From NCBI GenBank assembly GCA_963978905.1, contig OZ022256.1, positions 40,782,001 to 40,846,000 on the forward strand: a stretch of DNA of 64,000 bases. Direction: 5' to 3'. This document shows positions 26,501-38,300 of the stretch, piece after piece. Position numbers and translations under genes: made by a program. The notes under the pieces are model-generated. The model was not told the origin of the DNA. It was given only the letters and a program-made list of their open reading frames with translations, and did no database searches. Numbering within the stretch: position 1 is the first letter of the stretch; every line of letters begins with the position of its first letter. The stretch is from Trichostrongylus colubriformis (Eukaryota; Nematoda; Chromadorea; Rhabditida; Trichostrongylidae).

Positions 26501-29500
26501 CGGGCTTGATATAAGCCCAGGTCCAAGTGAGTAAAACGAAGTTTCGCAAGTGGTATTCAACGATAATTATGCCGTCATAGTGCACAATCGTTCAGTTACT
26601 CGTTTTATCGGTGATATATAATTCGGTCTCAAGTTTCTTGTATTATCGCATACAATTCAGGCTTGCGGAGTTGAACGACAGTGTCAGTTGCCATCTCTCG
26701 ATGAATGACCTTACTGAAGATGTTGTTAAGCAATTTGACGTATGTTTTTATTAGTTTGTCGGTATGTGGGCAACTTTCTCATTGGACATTTTAGCTAATT
26801 GTGCTGACTGACACTCCGCGAAGCGTGCAGCTGGATGTGTCTCGTTGGACGAGAGCGCATCAGAAATGTTTACTGGTTGTCGACGCCAGGGGTTTGTACA
26901 GCTATATATTTGCTGATTTCGGCGACTCCTTCAGAGTGGACGATCCTAATGGTGAACAAGTCAAAGAGGTAGTTTTGTCAACCGCTTCGTTTTTTCCATT
27001 TTCATTCTGTTAGCTTTTTGTTTTGCTTTTCAGTTCCTTATTGAACACGTAGACTCTGAAACTGGAGACGTAATAACATTGGAAAATCAAATGCACGGAC
27101 TAGAGGATGGAGATCACGTCACCTTCTCAGAAGTTAAAGGAATGACGCAGCTCAACGATTGCGCTCCACTTAAAGTAACTGTCAAAAGTATGGAGTGTGT
27201 TATTTCTAATTAACTGAACGCAGTCCACACTCCTCTTTAAGAGCCGCATGTGTTTAATATTGGCAACGTTGTGAAAACCATGTCCAATTATGAAGAAGGA
27301 GGTCGCGCCAAACAAGTGAAGGTCAGTTTTTCAGTTTTTTTAACTAGTGTCGTTTGTGGATTGAGACTTAAGTGATCTCGCGTTTCGCCTTTTGTGTTAT
27401 CTTTTGGCTGTTGAGTTGAAGTTGATAAGTTGTCCATTTTCATCATTTCATTCATGTAGGTGCCCACTTATGTGTCGCACAAGCCTCTAGCGGAGTCACT
27501 GACCAATCCGGAATTCGTTTACTGGGACTTTGCGAAGTTCGAGTATCCTTCACAGTTGCATGCGCTCTGGACCGCTTTGTATAACTTTGAGGCGAAGGTA
27601 TGTCATCAACAGCAAGTAGCGCAGATACTTCTGTGAATTTCTAAAGAAGGTTTTTTAGCATGGTCGAGCTCCTAGGCCCCGATGCGATGCCGATGTAGAG
27701 ACTTTCAAAGCCGAGTTGCCTGAAGGTAGTACTGTGGATGAGAAACTTCTGAAGTCTTTCTGCTATCAGGTAGGTATTATGGTATGGTTTTTCTCAGTGA
27801 GCAAACGTCTTTTTATGTACCTTTATAGGCAATGGGTAATCTGGTCACAATCGCTTCGGTAGTCGGTGGTATTGCTGCTCAAGAAGCGATGAAAGCCGTT
27901 ACCCATCACATGACTCCACTCAAGCAGTGGCTCTATCTTGACTGCGATGATGCTCTTCCCGGTGATTGGAGTCTGTTTGACAATGCGAAGCTGACTGTTG
28001 AAGAATGCAAACCTGTACGTAGTTTTTGGCGCAGCTTATCGAGCAGTGATGAAACTTGTTTTTAGCGCGGTTGTCGTTATGATGGACAAGCAGCAGTTTT
28101 CGGATGGAAATACCAGGAGGCTCTCTTTTCACAAAGGTGGTTCGTCGTTGGCGCAGGTGAGCCTTTCACTACACTCCTGTTCACCATCGCATGAATTATC
28201 CGATTCGAATCTCGTCTCAAGCTTCTTTTCGGTCATCCAACTCTTCCACTTTGGGTCGAGTAACAGTAGTAGTTCGTATCAAATCCGTTTGCAAGTATAA
28301 AGACTTGCCACGCCGGTTGCCTGTCACCTTTGGGGTATATGATATCGCACTGGAAAACAATTTATAACTGTCTTATGTTTCAATTTTACTTTCATTGTGA
28401 ACTCCACGGTCCATATAAAAAAAAAAGAGATAGGTCAACGATAAGCGCTTCACTTTCTCTACTTTCTGCTTCATTCATTCCTATGTAGGAGCGATTGGAT
28501 GCGAACTGTTGAAAAACCTTGCCATGATGGGCGTGGCGTGCGGCAAAGATGGGCTGATTAAAATCACAGATATGGATCAGATTGAAATCAGCAACCTTAA
28601 CAGACAGTTCCTCTTCCGAATGAATGACGTTGGAGTGAGTTTTTTTGTTGGATTGCCTCATGACGCCATATCCACTTTCTTGTTCTTTAGAGCAGGAAAA
28701 CCGTGACTTCAACGCCATAGTGACATCCTAGTATTTTAGAGCAAGAAATCCGTCGTGGCTAGCAGAGCAGTGAAAGTCTTCAATAAAGATGTGAACATAG
28801 AGGCTTTGGCTGAGAGAGTTGGGCCTGACACCGAGCATATATTCAATGACGACTTTTTCGCGGAACTCGATGGAGTTGCAAACGCACTGGATAATGTTGA
28901 TGCCCGTTAGTTCATAAATAGCCGACTCCCGAATGTGTTGTAACCGAGAAGGGTAACGCTATGTTTAGGTCGTTATATGGACCGAAGATGTGTGTACTAT
29001 CGTTTGCCACTGCTCGAATCTGGAACGATGGGCACGAAAGGAAACACGCAAGTTGTCTACCCTCATCTCACTGAGTCCTATGGGTATGTTTTCTTTTGGA
29101 AATTCATTGATCTATCATTGATCGTTGATTTATCATCTTTTCTAGATCTTCCGTGGACCCACCGGAGAAAGATATTCCAATCTGCACTTTGAAGAACTTC
29201 CCGAATGAAATCCAGCATACCATTCAATGGGCCAGGGATTTGTTCGAGGGTGAGCGTAATGAAACTATGCGGTGTGTTTTGGGGCGCTAGCTTCAAACAT
29301 CTTTCAAAGTTGCTGAGCAGTTAATGAAAGTGTGCCCTCCATGCCTTAAACGGTTAGGGTTGGGCGTCACGCATTGCGTTTAATTCATACAGTAGCTACA
29401 GATTTATCCAAGAGGTGTCGAAGACTGATACCATCTGATTTGGTTTGCCATCACATCGTTACTTAATTTCCACAGGGCTTTTCATTTTTGAAAATTCAGT

Positions 29501-32500
29501 AGCTTTCTCGCGGATTGTTCCATACTTGATTTTTCTATTCACCTTCCAATTACGAGGTGACAGATTTTTCGGGATACTTGGTCATCAGCTTAAGTCTCAG
29601 TGCACTGAGCTTCTGCTGGGTCAGGCTACCATGTCTTGGCATGAACTCAGCTATAACACATGTTGTCTCCTCAAAACGGTAGTCAATGAAAAACAATCTT
29701 TACAACTCCGTTCTGGAATTGTTCGTGGTCGGAACACCTATAAGCTTCCAAGAAATGTCGTTCTATCGTTCTGTCGCTTAAGAAAATTTGCACATGATAT
29801 TTGTGTTTCGCATTCAGAATTTTTCGTGTTTCTCTTATAAAACTGGCGACTGAGTAGAATGTTACTTCAGGTCTGTTCACTGCTCCAGCTGAGACAGCAA
29901 ATCAATTCCTCTCTGATGAAAGAACGTTCTTGGAGCGACTTGAACAGATGAACATCAGTCAAAGAACACAGCTTCTTGGGCAGGTTGGTTTTGCTAGTTC
30001 ACTGCTGCATCGGTTCGCTCGGCGAAAATGTATATTAATGTAATTTTCTAATTCCAATTTTTCAGTCAGTTTTTATGATGTCTAAAGCCGAGTTTCAGGT
30101 TAAAGATGCTCTCATCGACAGTAAACCAGCATCCGCTGAAGATTGCGTGAAATGGGCTCGTATGTTATTCCAGGTTAGAAAAGCTCAGTTCCTTAACCGT
30201 AGTGTGCAAACCTTCTGCTTTCCGCTTATCGTTCTTTTTCAAGGAACACTATCACGATAATATCGCTCAAATGCTCCATTCGTTCCCACCAGACCAAGTT
30301 ACAGATCAGGGAGCAAAATTTTGGTCTGGCACGAAACGGTGTCCTCACGTACTTGAGTTCGATCCTTCACAGGTAGAAGTTACCACATTTTTTGAACTGT
30401 TTGCGCCCCATTCTTTCATTTTTACAGGAAGAGCATCGGAATTTTGTGTATGCTGCCTCGATTTTGCGAGCTGAAATGTATGGTCTGAAACCATTGCTAG
30501 ACGTAGATGACGTAATGAAGGTAGGTTTAAGATTTTTCTGATAGTTGTTTGGGGGCATTCTTCGGTCCTGGTTCATCATGTTCCAGTCTCTGTAGAATTG
30601 CTCTGAAGATACATTCAGATTTGAGAGAGTAGTGATTGAAGCAAGTTCTCAGATTTTTTTTTTCAAATTTATCTCTGCAGATCGCGAAATCTGTTCAACC
30701 TCCTCCCTTCAAGCCACGGGCAGGCGTTAAAATCGCGGTTACGGAGGCTGAAGCCAAGGAAAATGCGGAATCTGATGACGGTATAGGACTTATTATCAAC
30801 TACTTTATCCACAACATTTTTGGTATTTCAGCAAACGCAGATGCCATGCTAGAACAGTTGAAGGTCAAACTTGCTCGCCTTCACACGAAAGCCATTCCGA
30901 AACTGAGACCCATTGATTTTGAGAAGGTTATTCCATTGAATGAATATGATTACGTCTTTCCAAAATTCACTCTCTTTATGTAGGATGACGATTCTAACCA
31001 TCATATGGAGATGATCACGGCAGCATCTAATCTACGTGCAGAGAACTACAACATTCAACCTGCTGATCGTATGAAGGTAGGCTTTCAGCCAGCCCTGACA
31101 TCTTATTTTCTCATATTTTTTATTGCAGACCAAGCAAATAGCCGGTCGTATCATACCTGCCATTGCTACTACGACGGCAACTGTTGCTGGACTAGCCTGT
31201 GTTGAACTGTACAAGGTATTACCAGAGAGTTTGATTTCAGCTTTTTCTCTTCCAAGTACAACATTCAGATGGTTGGCACGGAGAAACCGCCTATCGGTCG
31301 CTTCAAAAATGGCTTCATCAACCTCGCTTTGCCATTCTTCGGATTTTCCGAACCAATTGCAGCTCCTGTGAAAAAGGTGGATCAACCGCTATTGAGGTTG
31401 CTCTGATGTATGAGTATATGCAAATCTTTCAGTATAATGATGCCACTTTCACTCTTTGGGATAGACTGGAAATACAGGGACCGAAGACGTTACAGGAAGC
31501 TGTTGACTGGATTCAGGTAAGAGTTCGTGTCACATCTGAAGGTGTGTAAGGAGAAAAAATTACATACAAGATAACTGGTTCCCTATTGTTATTTTGTTTA
31601 AAAAAACCAAATGTTGCACAATATTACTGACCGTGTTTTCTGGAGCAATTCATCGTTCCTTCTTTACGTTAGTCATGCAGCGTACAAAATGTAGAAAATT
31701 TCTGCGTAGATCCATATATGTGTAGCTCTTTTAGAATGAAACTGGACTAGAAGTTACCATGCTGTCATCTGGCGTTTCATTAATTTACTCCTTCTTCATG
31801 GATGCTAAGAAACGTGCTCATCGAATGCCTATGGAGTAAGTTTTTGTGTTCATCATGTTTTAATGTGGTGACCCTACATAAAGTGGTGTTTATCTCGTTC
31901 GTGCTCCTTATAAAGTTCCATGTATCCATACATTATCTTTTTATTTTTAGTTTATCAACGAGATGTTAGGTTGTCCCCAAAGTTTTGCAGGATTTTTCCA
32001 AAAAAATCAATAACTCTTGTTTACTTCGAAGCAGGTCTAGGCGGTTCAGGAATATGGTAGAAGGCTCTCTAAGCTTTCTAACAAAATATATATTGACCCA
32101 CCAAATTGCGTAGTGAGGGCTACAGTGCCCGTAGTTGATACCCATCCAACACGCGGTGTCATCTACTATGAGTGATCTTGGGGCAGCAAAGCGACGGAAG
32201 CTTGCCACTCCATCAACGCTGCATTGGGCAAGGGATGTGTGAACTACGAGACCGTGCGTCGCTGGCTCATCAGCTTCAGCAACGGCGAGATTGACATGGA
32301 AGACAAGCCACGCACGGGACGCCCACTCGCATCCGACGACGAGACGCTGCTCTCCGCCGTTCGCGCCGATCCTGAAACCACCATGCTCGAGCAGGCGGAG
32401 AGGAATGGACAAGCACCCTAGACCGTAAATCGTCGCCTAAGAGCCCGCTTATCGGAAGGAGCTGTCGCGATGGACCTCATGCGCTGACGGATGCTCACGA

Positions 32501-34859
32501 AAGTGCCCGTGTGAGCATCTGTCAATCGCTGCTGCTCCGCCCGCATCGCAACGACTTTTTCGTCTATCTGGCTACGGGCGATGAAAGCTGGGACATGTAC
32601 GATACCAACGCACCCCGCGCCTTTGGACTGCCACGTGACACCCAGCCGCCAACGCAGCCCATGTCGGACCTCCATCCGAAGAAGATTCTACTCTGCCGCT
32701 TCTGGACACGGAAGGTATGCTCTTTCACGAGGGTCTGGCACAAGGCGAGACAGTACTCGCTTCTGTATACACCCATCAGCTCCAGCAGATCGCCGTCGCT
32801 ATTCGAGAGAAGCGCCTGAGAAGGTCTGCGGTCACCCTCCTTTATGACAACGCCCACCCATACGTCGCGAAGTGTACCCAGGCCAAACTACAGGAGCCCA
32901 GCTGGGATATGGTGCCCCACCCGCCATACTCTCCAGACATTGCACCTTCTAAATATCACCTTACCCACCCTCTTGAATTCTTCTTGGCCAAGAGAAAATT
33001 TGCTGATTATGACATGCTTGCAAAGGCGATCGCTGACTTCTACGACTCTCAGAACCCAGAGTTCTGGGAGGAGGGAATCAACGATTCACCTATGAGGGGG
33101 CACAGTGTTGTCGATAACAATGGTGAATACGTTGTTGCCTAATTGTTGTTTGTTGGAAGAAAAAATAATAAAAAGTGATGATCGAAAAAATCCTACCAGA
33201 CTTTTGGGACAACCTTATATTAAGTGTGGCTCCCACTATTTTTGAGTATTCCCTTTCTTTATGAGACATATACGCGACAAATGAAACCCACGAAATCTGG
33301 ACGCTTCGCCTTCACAACGCTTAATTTGTTGTAGTAACAGTGGGTCCAATTTAAATGGATTATTGCAATACTGCAGCATCTACATTATTTGAATAGTAGA
33401 TGCGATTTGGCGTTGATCCTGGAGCTGATGTATTGCAGTATCTTGCAAGCTGTAGAAAAGATAACGAAAAACGAAGTTAGTCACAAATTCGCTACATCTT
33501 GTGAACAAAATGCAGCAATCACATTGAAATTTCTCCTCCGGTACGGATATGAACTCCATGTCTCTTTCAACTCGATTGCACGTTGCACGTTTCACGCAAG
33601 TTTTTTCATTGGTTTCTTCCCAGGTTTCCTCCGAGGCCATTTTCAATCTATTCAGACCGGGATTGTTACCTACAGGTTTTGGTCAAAGATCACAATAGGA
33701 GTCGAACGGTATAATGAGTTCCAAGAAGGCGGGCACTTGGGAGACGATCAAATCGATCCATCCCATCGACACCTCTCTGACCGACTTTGGTCACACACAC
33801 TGGTGCGAAGTTTCGCTGGACTCACTACCTTGCTCTTCCGAAGTACTTCCGAGGCTAATGCATCAGGATGTGCACGAACTGCTTCATATTCACGCTCACG
33901 TTAATTTTATGTGGGAACTATCGAAAACCAGTGCGTATATTTACTGATCCTCAAGTTATAACTGGTACACGTTTGCCGATATTCCATCATTCTATTGGCA
34001 TGGTATATCCTACTAGATGTGTGTGACTACAGTCGGTTGCGTCATGGTCACGACCTCGAAGAATTTCGCATTGGAACAAAAGGGCTGCGAGGTGCGGGAA
34101 CTTGCTGGACGATTGGTCCAGATGGCACTGAATGGGCTTTTTCAATTGTAAGGGTATATATTGTGAGCTTCACTTCTCTCCAATAACGATGTACTGTGTT
34201 ACGCAACTGCTGAGCAACAGTAAAGATAAGTAGCTTCGTTTGTGTTCTGGAAGATTAATTTATACGTTTTGAGGGCCTCTATAAAGCGAATATTACTGTA
34301 CAACTGATGTACCATTATGTCCCTTTCAGCAGAAATCTGTATACTAAATACTGTAACACCCACGTCGCAAACGTTACTATGAAACATGAGTCGACCTTAT
34401 ATTTCGAAAAGAAACTTGATTGCTCAAGTATTCTTCAGAGTTCGTCATTCGCATGTTTCAGCCGGAAAGAAAAGATATATATAGATCGAGCGATTCAGGC
34501 AGGAAGAATAATACATATCGATTAGATGAATGATACGCCCGAATCGCGAAGTCTGAAGAATGCCTTTGATTATTTATCATTTTATCTACTCAAAGTTCTT
34601 GAAGAATTGGTCTAGACTAGTTATTGTGTACTTACAATTGATCCAACATGTTTTCAACATGTTTGCTTACCTTTTAAGCATGTTTTGGGTCTTCTTGTTG
34701 CTCATCTTCATGCTTTTCAGCGTGAAGGCGGTTGTGGAGGATGTGTCAAAACGACAAGTGCCTCATTACCAGCGCTCCTTGGTTTTGGAAGTAATGGCGA
34801 CTGATCCGAACACCGATGCCGATGTAGAGGTTCCTTACATCCGTTATGTTTTTGCATAG
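17520..34859 (+). CDS. uba-1: Ubiquitin-activating enzyme E1 (UBA-1), complete, 28 exons
   Basis: ATP-dependent E1 that adenylates ubiquitin and passes it to E2 enzymes. Exons: 17520-17618, 24167-24276, 24348-24454, 24556-24673, 26661-26739, 26795-26968, 27034-27187, 27242-27321, 27460-27597, 27659-27769, 27829-28014, 28066-28156, 28489-28634, 28740-28905, 28969-29083, 29146-29249, 29871-29983, 30066-30173, 30244-30372, 30428-30520, 30681-30780, 30832-30926, 30984-31076, 31129-31215, 31269-31376, 31433-31516, 31735-31835, 34721-34859. Every junction is in phase and gives 1075 aa (human UBA1 is 1058). Landmarks are an NLS-like PPTKKARVV near residue 20, the first nucleotide motif GLGGVG near residue 92, the second, GAGAIG, near residue 482, and the catalytic Cys at about residue 638 ([10 protein letters not shown], codon 29183-29185). 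The ubiquitin-fold domain is at the C-terminus. An in-frame ATG at 24197 could start a shorter form. Confidence 0.95.
20870..21230 (+). repeat. Dispersed repeat with a perfect-looking internal hairpin
   Basis: Shares a stretch with 55095-55345: GAAGCTGC, CTTATTGTAAGTTTCC-like and GCGTGGTGTGCCT motifs occur in the same order. Inside it, 20996-21074 folds back with arms of about 32 bases (CAACAGGGAAGAACA against TGTTCTTCCCTGTTG) around a 12-base loop. No coding content. Confidence 0.55.
21453..21526 (-). pseudogene. tRNA-like sequence, left arm (probably not a functional tRNA)
   Basis: Folds as a cloverleaf: a 7-bp acceptor stem, a D arm (GTGT/GCAC), an anticodon stem TATCC/GGATG with loop CCGGAAA, and a T arm GCGGG-TTCGAGT-CCCGT. 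Pol III A-box (TAGTGTAATGG) and B-box (GGTTCGAGTCC) matches are intact. The loop has C instead of U at position 33, and the implied GGA (Ser) anticodon lacks the long variable arm expected for tRNA-Ser. It is better read as a tRNA-derived repeat. Confidence 0.6.
21727..21800 (+). pseudogene. tRNA-like sequence, right arm (probably not a functional tRNA)
   Basis: Inverted partner of the tRNA-like unit at 21453-21526. It has the same acceptor stem and Pol III boxes, but the D arm differs by two to three bases (ATCAGCATA against ATTAGCACA) and the T stem has one mismatch (GCCGG). These differences between arms indicate age or independent mutation after the inverted duplication. Confidence 0.6.
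21943..22203. mobile_element. Fold-back (long inverted repeat) element
   Basis: Arms at 21943-22041 and 22102-22203 are reverse complements with few mismatches. Landmarks are ACAGTCCTTATCCC against GGATAAGGACTGT, GGCGTGTCCCATGCAGTTC against its complement, and GTCAAGTCGTGTA against its complement. The spacer is about 60 bases. No coding content. It sits 107 bases from the tRNA-like fold-back. Confidence 0.75.
22765..22975 (+). repeat. Dispersed repeat, copy A
   Basis: Begins GACATCGGAGGGGGTAAATT and shares with 47148-47400 the ordered motifs GAGGTGCTTAGCA/GAGGTGCTCAGCA, GTAGAGAAAGA and CGTCACTAG-CG. A reverse fragment is at about 934-1025 and a weaker one at 35990-36080. No transposase recognised, so it is probably a non-autonomous element. 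Confidence 0.55.
23152..23586. mobile_element. Inverted-repeat (MITE-like) element ~435 bp
   Basis: The left end CTTTAAAGACACCGGAAGG and the complement of the right end CTTAAAGACACCGGGAGG match over about 18 bases. The interior contains GCGCGCTTTCC and a segment GCAATAGCCGAACTACAAG that recurs, in reverse, at 49415-49440 (CTTGTAGTTCGGCTATTGC). Relatives lie at 5410-5840 and 49375-49460. Non-coding, in uba-1 intron 1. Confidence 0.6.
24836..25590 (+). mobile_element. GC-rich insert in uba-1 intron 4, LTR-like start
   Basis: Composition jumps abruptly inside the intron 24674-26660. The insert starts with a short palindrome (TGTCGCGGAACGCGAC) like the TGTCGTGG...CGACA start of the LTR at 46269. 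It has a TATA-like CTATAAAAG near 24902 and then G/C-rich sequence with no assignable protein. These features would fit a solo or truncated LTR. I could not find matching target-site duplications or a second LTR, so the class stays open. Confidence 0.4.
25621..26133. mobile_element. Inverted-repeat element in uba-1 intron 4
   Basis: Left arm 25621-25703 and right arm about 26050-26133 are complementary with interruptions. Shared blocks are AAGCCCCGACCTCTTCT against AGAAGAGGTCGGGGCTTA-like sequence, and TTCCACTCCGGGAAAATC against GATTTTTCCGAGTGGAA. About 510 bases, no coding content, directly following the GC-rich insert. Confidence 0.6.
31836..34720. other. Last intron of uba-1 (2.9 kb)
   Basis: Holds the mariner copy at 31970-33215. 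The remaining 33216-34720 has open frames at 33714-33947 and 33995-34186 (pieces such as [11 protein letters not shown] and [13 protein letters not shown]) that look protein-like but match no family I know. Their position inside an intron suggests an old repeat rather than a host gene. Confidence 0.5.
31970..33215 (+). mobile_element. Dead mariner-family element in the last uba-1 intron
   Basis: Terminal inverted repeats start GGTTGTCCCCAAAGTTTT on the left and read GGTTGTCCCAAAAGTCT from the right end. Transposase pieces in order are a helix-turn-helix region ([15 protein letters not shown]), GRPLASDDE, first catalytic Asp (GDESW), second (LLYDNAHPY) and the C-terminal block ([15 protein letters not shown]). 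At least one stop and a frame change near 32715 break the frame. The third catalytic position of the D,D34D triad is Lys (codon 32951-32953), so the copy would be inactive even with the frame restored. The right flank is TT rather than TA. Confidence 0.88.
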
Positions 34860-35221
34860 ACGCACTAAACGATATCACTTCTGCGCTTCCCGTTGCAATC
34901 TTTGCCTATTGTATTTGGGGTATTGTGGCTTTTTAATATTGCTGAGCCCTTTGAAGACATGCCTCTTTGTTTTTCATGTCCATGTTCGGTTAATTATGAA
35001 TGAGTTTTATGTGGTCACCTAATTTCCATGTGGGGAGGTATTCATCAAGTCAAATTGATTTCATCTGGAGTGATTCGTGGTTATCTCCTTTGTGAGGAAT
35101 TGTGTTTTTGAACCGCATTGCGCTGTACTGGTCTTCGTCTTCTTAATGGTATTCCTTTTTCTGAGTCCAATTTTTTCTAATAACTGTGGATCTATGCTTA
35201 TTCAATCATAATTTCATATAA

Positions 35222-35227
35222 TTTATT
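35222..35227 (-). terminator. Poly(A) signal for the MAM-like gene
   Basis: AATAAA on the minus strand about 80 bases after the stop codon at 35308-35310. It supports the convergent arrangement with uba-1, whose stop is at 34859. No canonical hexamer was found for uba-1 in the same interval. Confidence 0.6.
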
Positions 35228-35307
35228 TCTGATTGACTGCAAATGAATTTAGAGTTAACACCTGTATCATTTCTTAATTGCACTTTGCAATTAGTACGAG
35301 TAAAGTT

Positions 35308-38300
35308 TCAAGTGCCGCATATGAAGTAGCTGTACACAGGAAGAAATAGTAGCACATCCAAAGCTGAGACTGAGAAAAATGCTTTCAGAAGGATCGCTGA
35401 GAGGTCAGAAAAAAGTATAGCAACGGCTGTTGCCAGGCCGAGCGACGTAAGATCCCAAGCCCTTAGGGCTCGAATGTGTGGCTACGCTCACTGCTTTAGC
35501 AAGCATTAATATCTTGTGTATCTGTGAGCTGAAGCCTGTGTATGCTAAGCTGACCTGATCTCGATTCAGTGATGATTGGGCTATCGCTGAGCTTCGCGAT
35601 GAGGTATACCTGCAAACATGGTGATGTTGCATTTTGCGTTTTGAAGTTCCTGCAGGAAACTAACTTTTTGCAAGGAGAAAGAAAGGTAGTTGCTCTTTTC
35701 GGGTAAATAGGAGAAGTTTCGATTCTGCTACGGCGTACTCACCTTTGTGTCACTAGGTAGCATTTCTATGAAATCCTCGCCATCTCGTCCTTCGACTTTG
35801 AAACAACTTTCCAATTCTTTGTTGGCACTATCGTTGCAGACGAAGAACACGACCTCTCCCTGGAAGCGTGGGTTGTTACGGTTGTTGTTTGAGCTTGGTT
35901 TAAGGACATCGTGAGACAATTTTGGAAGATTGTGAAGTACTTTCGAAAGTGAATGTAGAAGTGATGCGTAACGCACCACTAGAGAAGTAGTGAAACCGTC
36001 AAAAGTGGAGGAATAGAAACCCGAAAAACCTCACTAATTCATTTTGCATCCTTCGCTTCACTAGCTTTCGAGGGGTAAATAGCGAGAGTGGAAGCTAGCC
36101 AGCCGCTAACCTCGCCCTGCTCTGGCAGCGAGTCACTTAGCTGATGCGAGGCAGGGCGTAATGTCTTTATCGCGCTTAGGGTCTTTATTGCGATCTACCT
36201 GCCATAGAGATAATAAAGACCCCAAGCGTGATTTCCCCATTCCTCTTCGCTCCTGATTATCTTTTCTGAACTCGTACATTCATTTACAGAGAACTGACTT
36301 CCCAGTTCTGGTTTTCTCCTCACCCCAAATGGTGCATTCAAATAAAAAAAAAGGTTATTTTAGGATGTTCTCAAGCGCTTTGCTAAGTTGAGCTATGACA
36401 TTCAGTGCACCACCCTCCTAGCAAAAAGAAAAAAGGGGTGTGTAACCCTATGACAGGATTTTGCCCGACGACGAGCGGCGCGCGACGCAGTGTGTGCGAG
36501 CTATGCGCGTCGCGGTAGTTGGGTCTCAGAACGATTACACGTCAATGTTAGGGGTCGATACGCAGTTGACTTGTAATCGCTTCGGAACCCAACAACATGG
36601 CGCCTTTAGCTCGTCCCGCATCGCTTTGACACCGCGGTGCGAAATCCTGACATAAGGTACACACCCACGAAAAAGTAGCTAAGTATTCACTTACCTCCAC
36701 AGTGTATGTGAAATGTAATCGAGCGATAGTGTTCAGATGGAAGACAGGCGATTCAAGAATTGCAATATTTCGTGAAGTATCTAAGCGTGCAACCACTGAA
36801 TGATCAATCACCTGAAATCGCCTTTTCTGAGAGCATTCAATCTGGTTGTTGATCACTGGATCAGTGGAATCGAAAAAGCTCACATTATGTGGAGCGCTAT
36901 TTTGTATTGGGCTCGAATCGTATAGACAGGCGTGTCCTCGTGAGAAATCACATGAAAGCAGGCGACATGCATTTGGGTCTGGTTGGTCTGTTAAGGGATG
37001 GTACGATTTCGAGGAGTATTGTCGAAGCACTGAGGGACACAAATCACCCTAAACATGAATAAGTCAGATGATGGAGAGGAGTGTTTCCGATTTGCCACGA
37101 TAAGGTAAAAATGGTAGAATCTTCAACAGTGGTGGCGTCTTCAGCAGGTGATAATGATACGAGTTCGATATTAACTAGCGAGTGCTCTTATAAACACTGT
37201 GCTTGTGCACCACTTAAAAACTCCCGCGAAGTAAAATAGCACCTTCTGATTTCCCCATGATCCCCCTCTGCATTTTTATTGCCGAAGTCTGTGTAGTGTT
37301 TGGTTGGTACAAGTAGTACCAGGGCTTTCATAGAATTTGCTTCCGAAAAAGAGAATGTCGAATGAACTCAAACACTGCACACTGATGCATACTGAGCTTT
37401 AAAATCAAAGGGTAATTCGAATGGTTTTTGAAAATGAAAGCAGACTTCTCGAACAGTGTAGTACAATAAACTAGAAACAAGAAATGAAAAAAAAAAATCT
37501 AAGAAATATCATGCCTATCTGCTCCACTGCCTTTTGTGTCGGAGTGAGTAGGATTCCAGTGCTTTCCGATGCACCCTTCATAATGTACCGATCGAGGCTT
37601 GGCGGACCCGTAATGCGTGGCGGATACACGCAGCACGTGATGTGCTCACCTACGGGAGATTACGCTTGACGGGAGGGAATGTGTCGGTTAGCATGGGAGC
37701 TTGAGGAGTGTAGAATGCGTTGTTCATTTTTGCTTGTGCCATTTACCGTTTCTTTGATCCCCTGTGTCTTCTTCACAATTGAAAGATTTCGTTTTTTGGC
37801 ACCATTCACCCAAAGCAACCCCAACACTTAGTCAACAGATGCGGTCGAGGAGGTGATTTTTCAAGAAAATTTTACGATTGGCTGCAAACTCCTACCAGAG
37901 GCAGTTTGACGAGAGTACATATAGACACTTGTTCTGCGCAAAGTCGCCTTACGTCGACGCCAAAATGGGGTGGGTCAGCAAACTCGCCCAAAACTTGTCC
38001 CAAGGGGTAGTTTGACCTTTTGAGAAAAAATATCGCTTGCACTATGCATGAAGAACATTATAAGAATTATCATGTTTCCACGGTCGCCGAGCGGTTTCGT
38101 GCCGAATAAATGCAACATCCTTACTCATGAGGTCAAACTACCCCTTAGGAGAAGTTTTGGGCAAGTTTAATGCTCCACCCCACTTCGGCGCAGGCGTCTG
38201 TGGCGCGGGCGCCAGGCGGCTTCGTGTCAAACAGGTGTCATATAAGTATTCTCCAGGTCGAACTACCTCGGGTAGAAGTTTGCAGTCAAATTGAAAGGTT

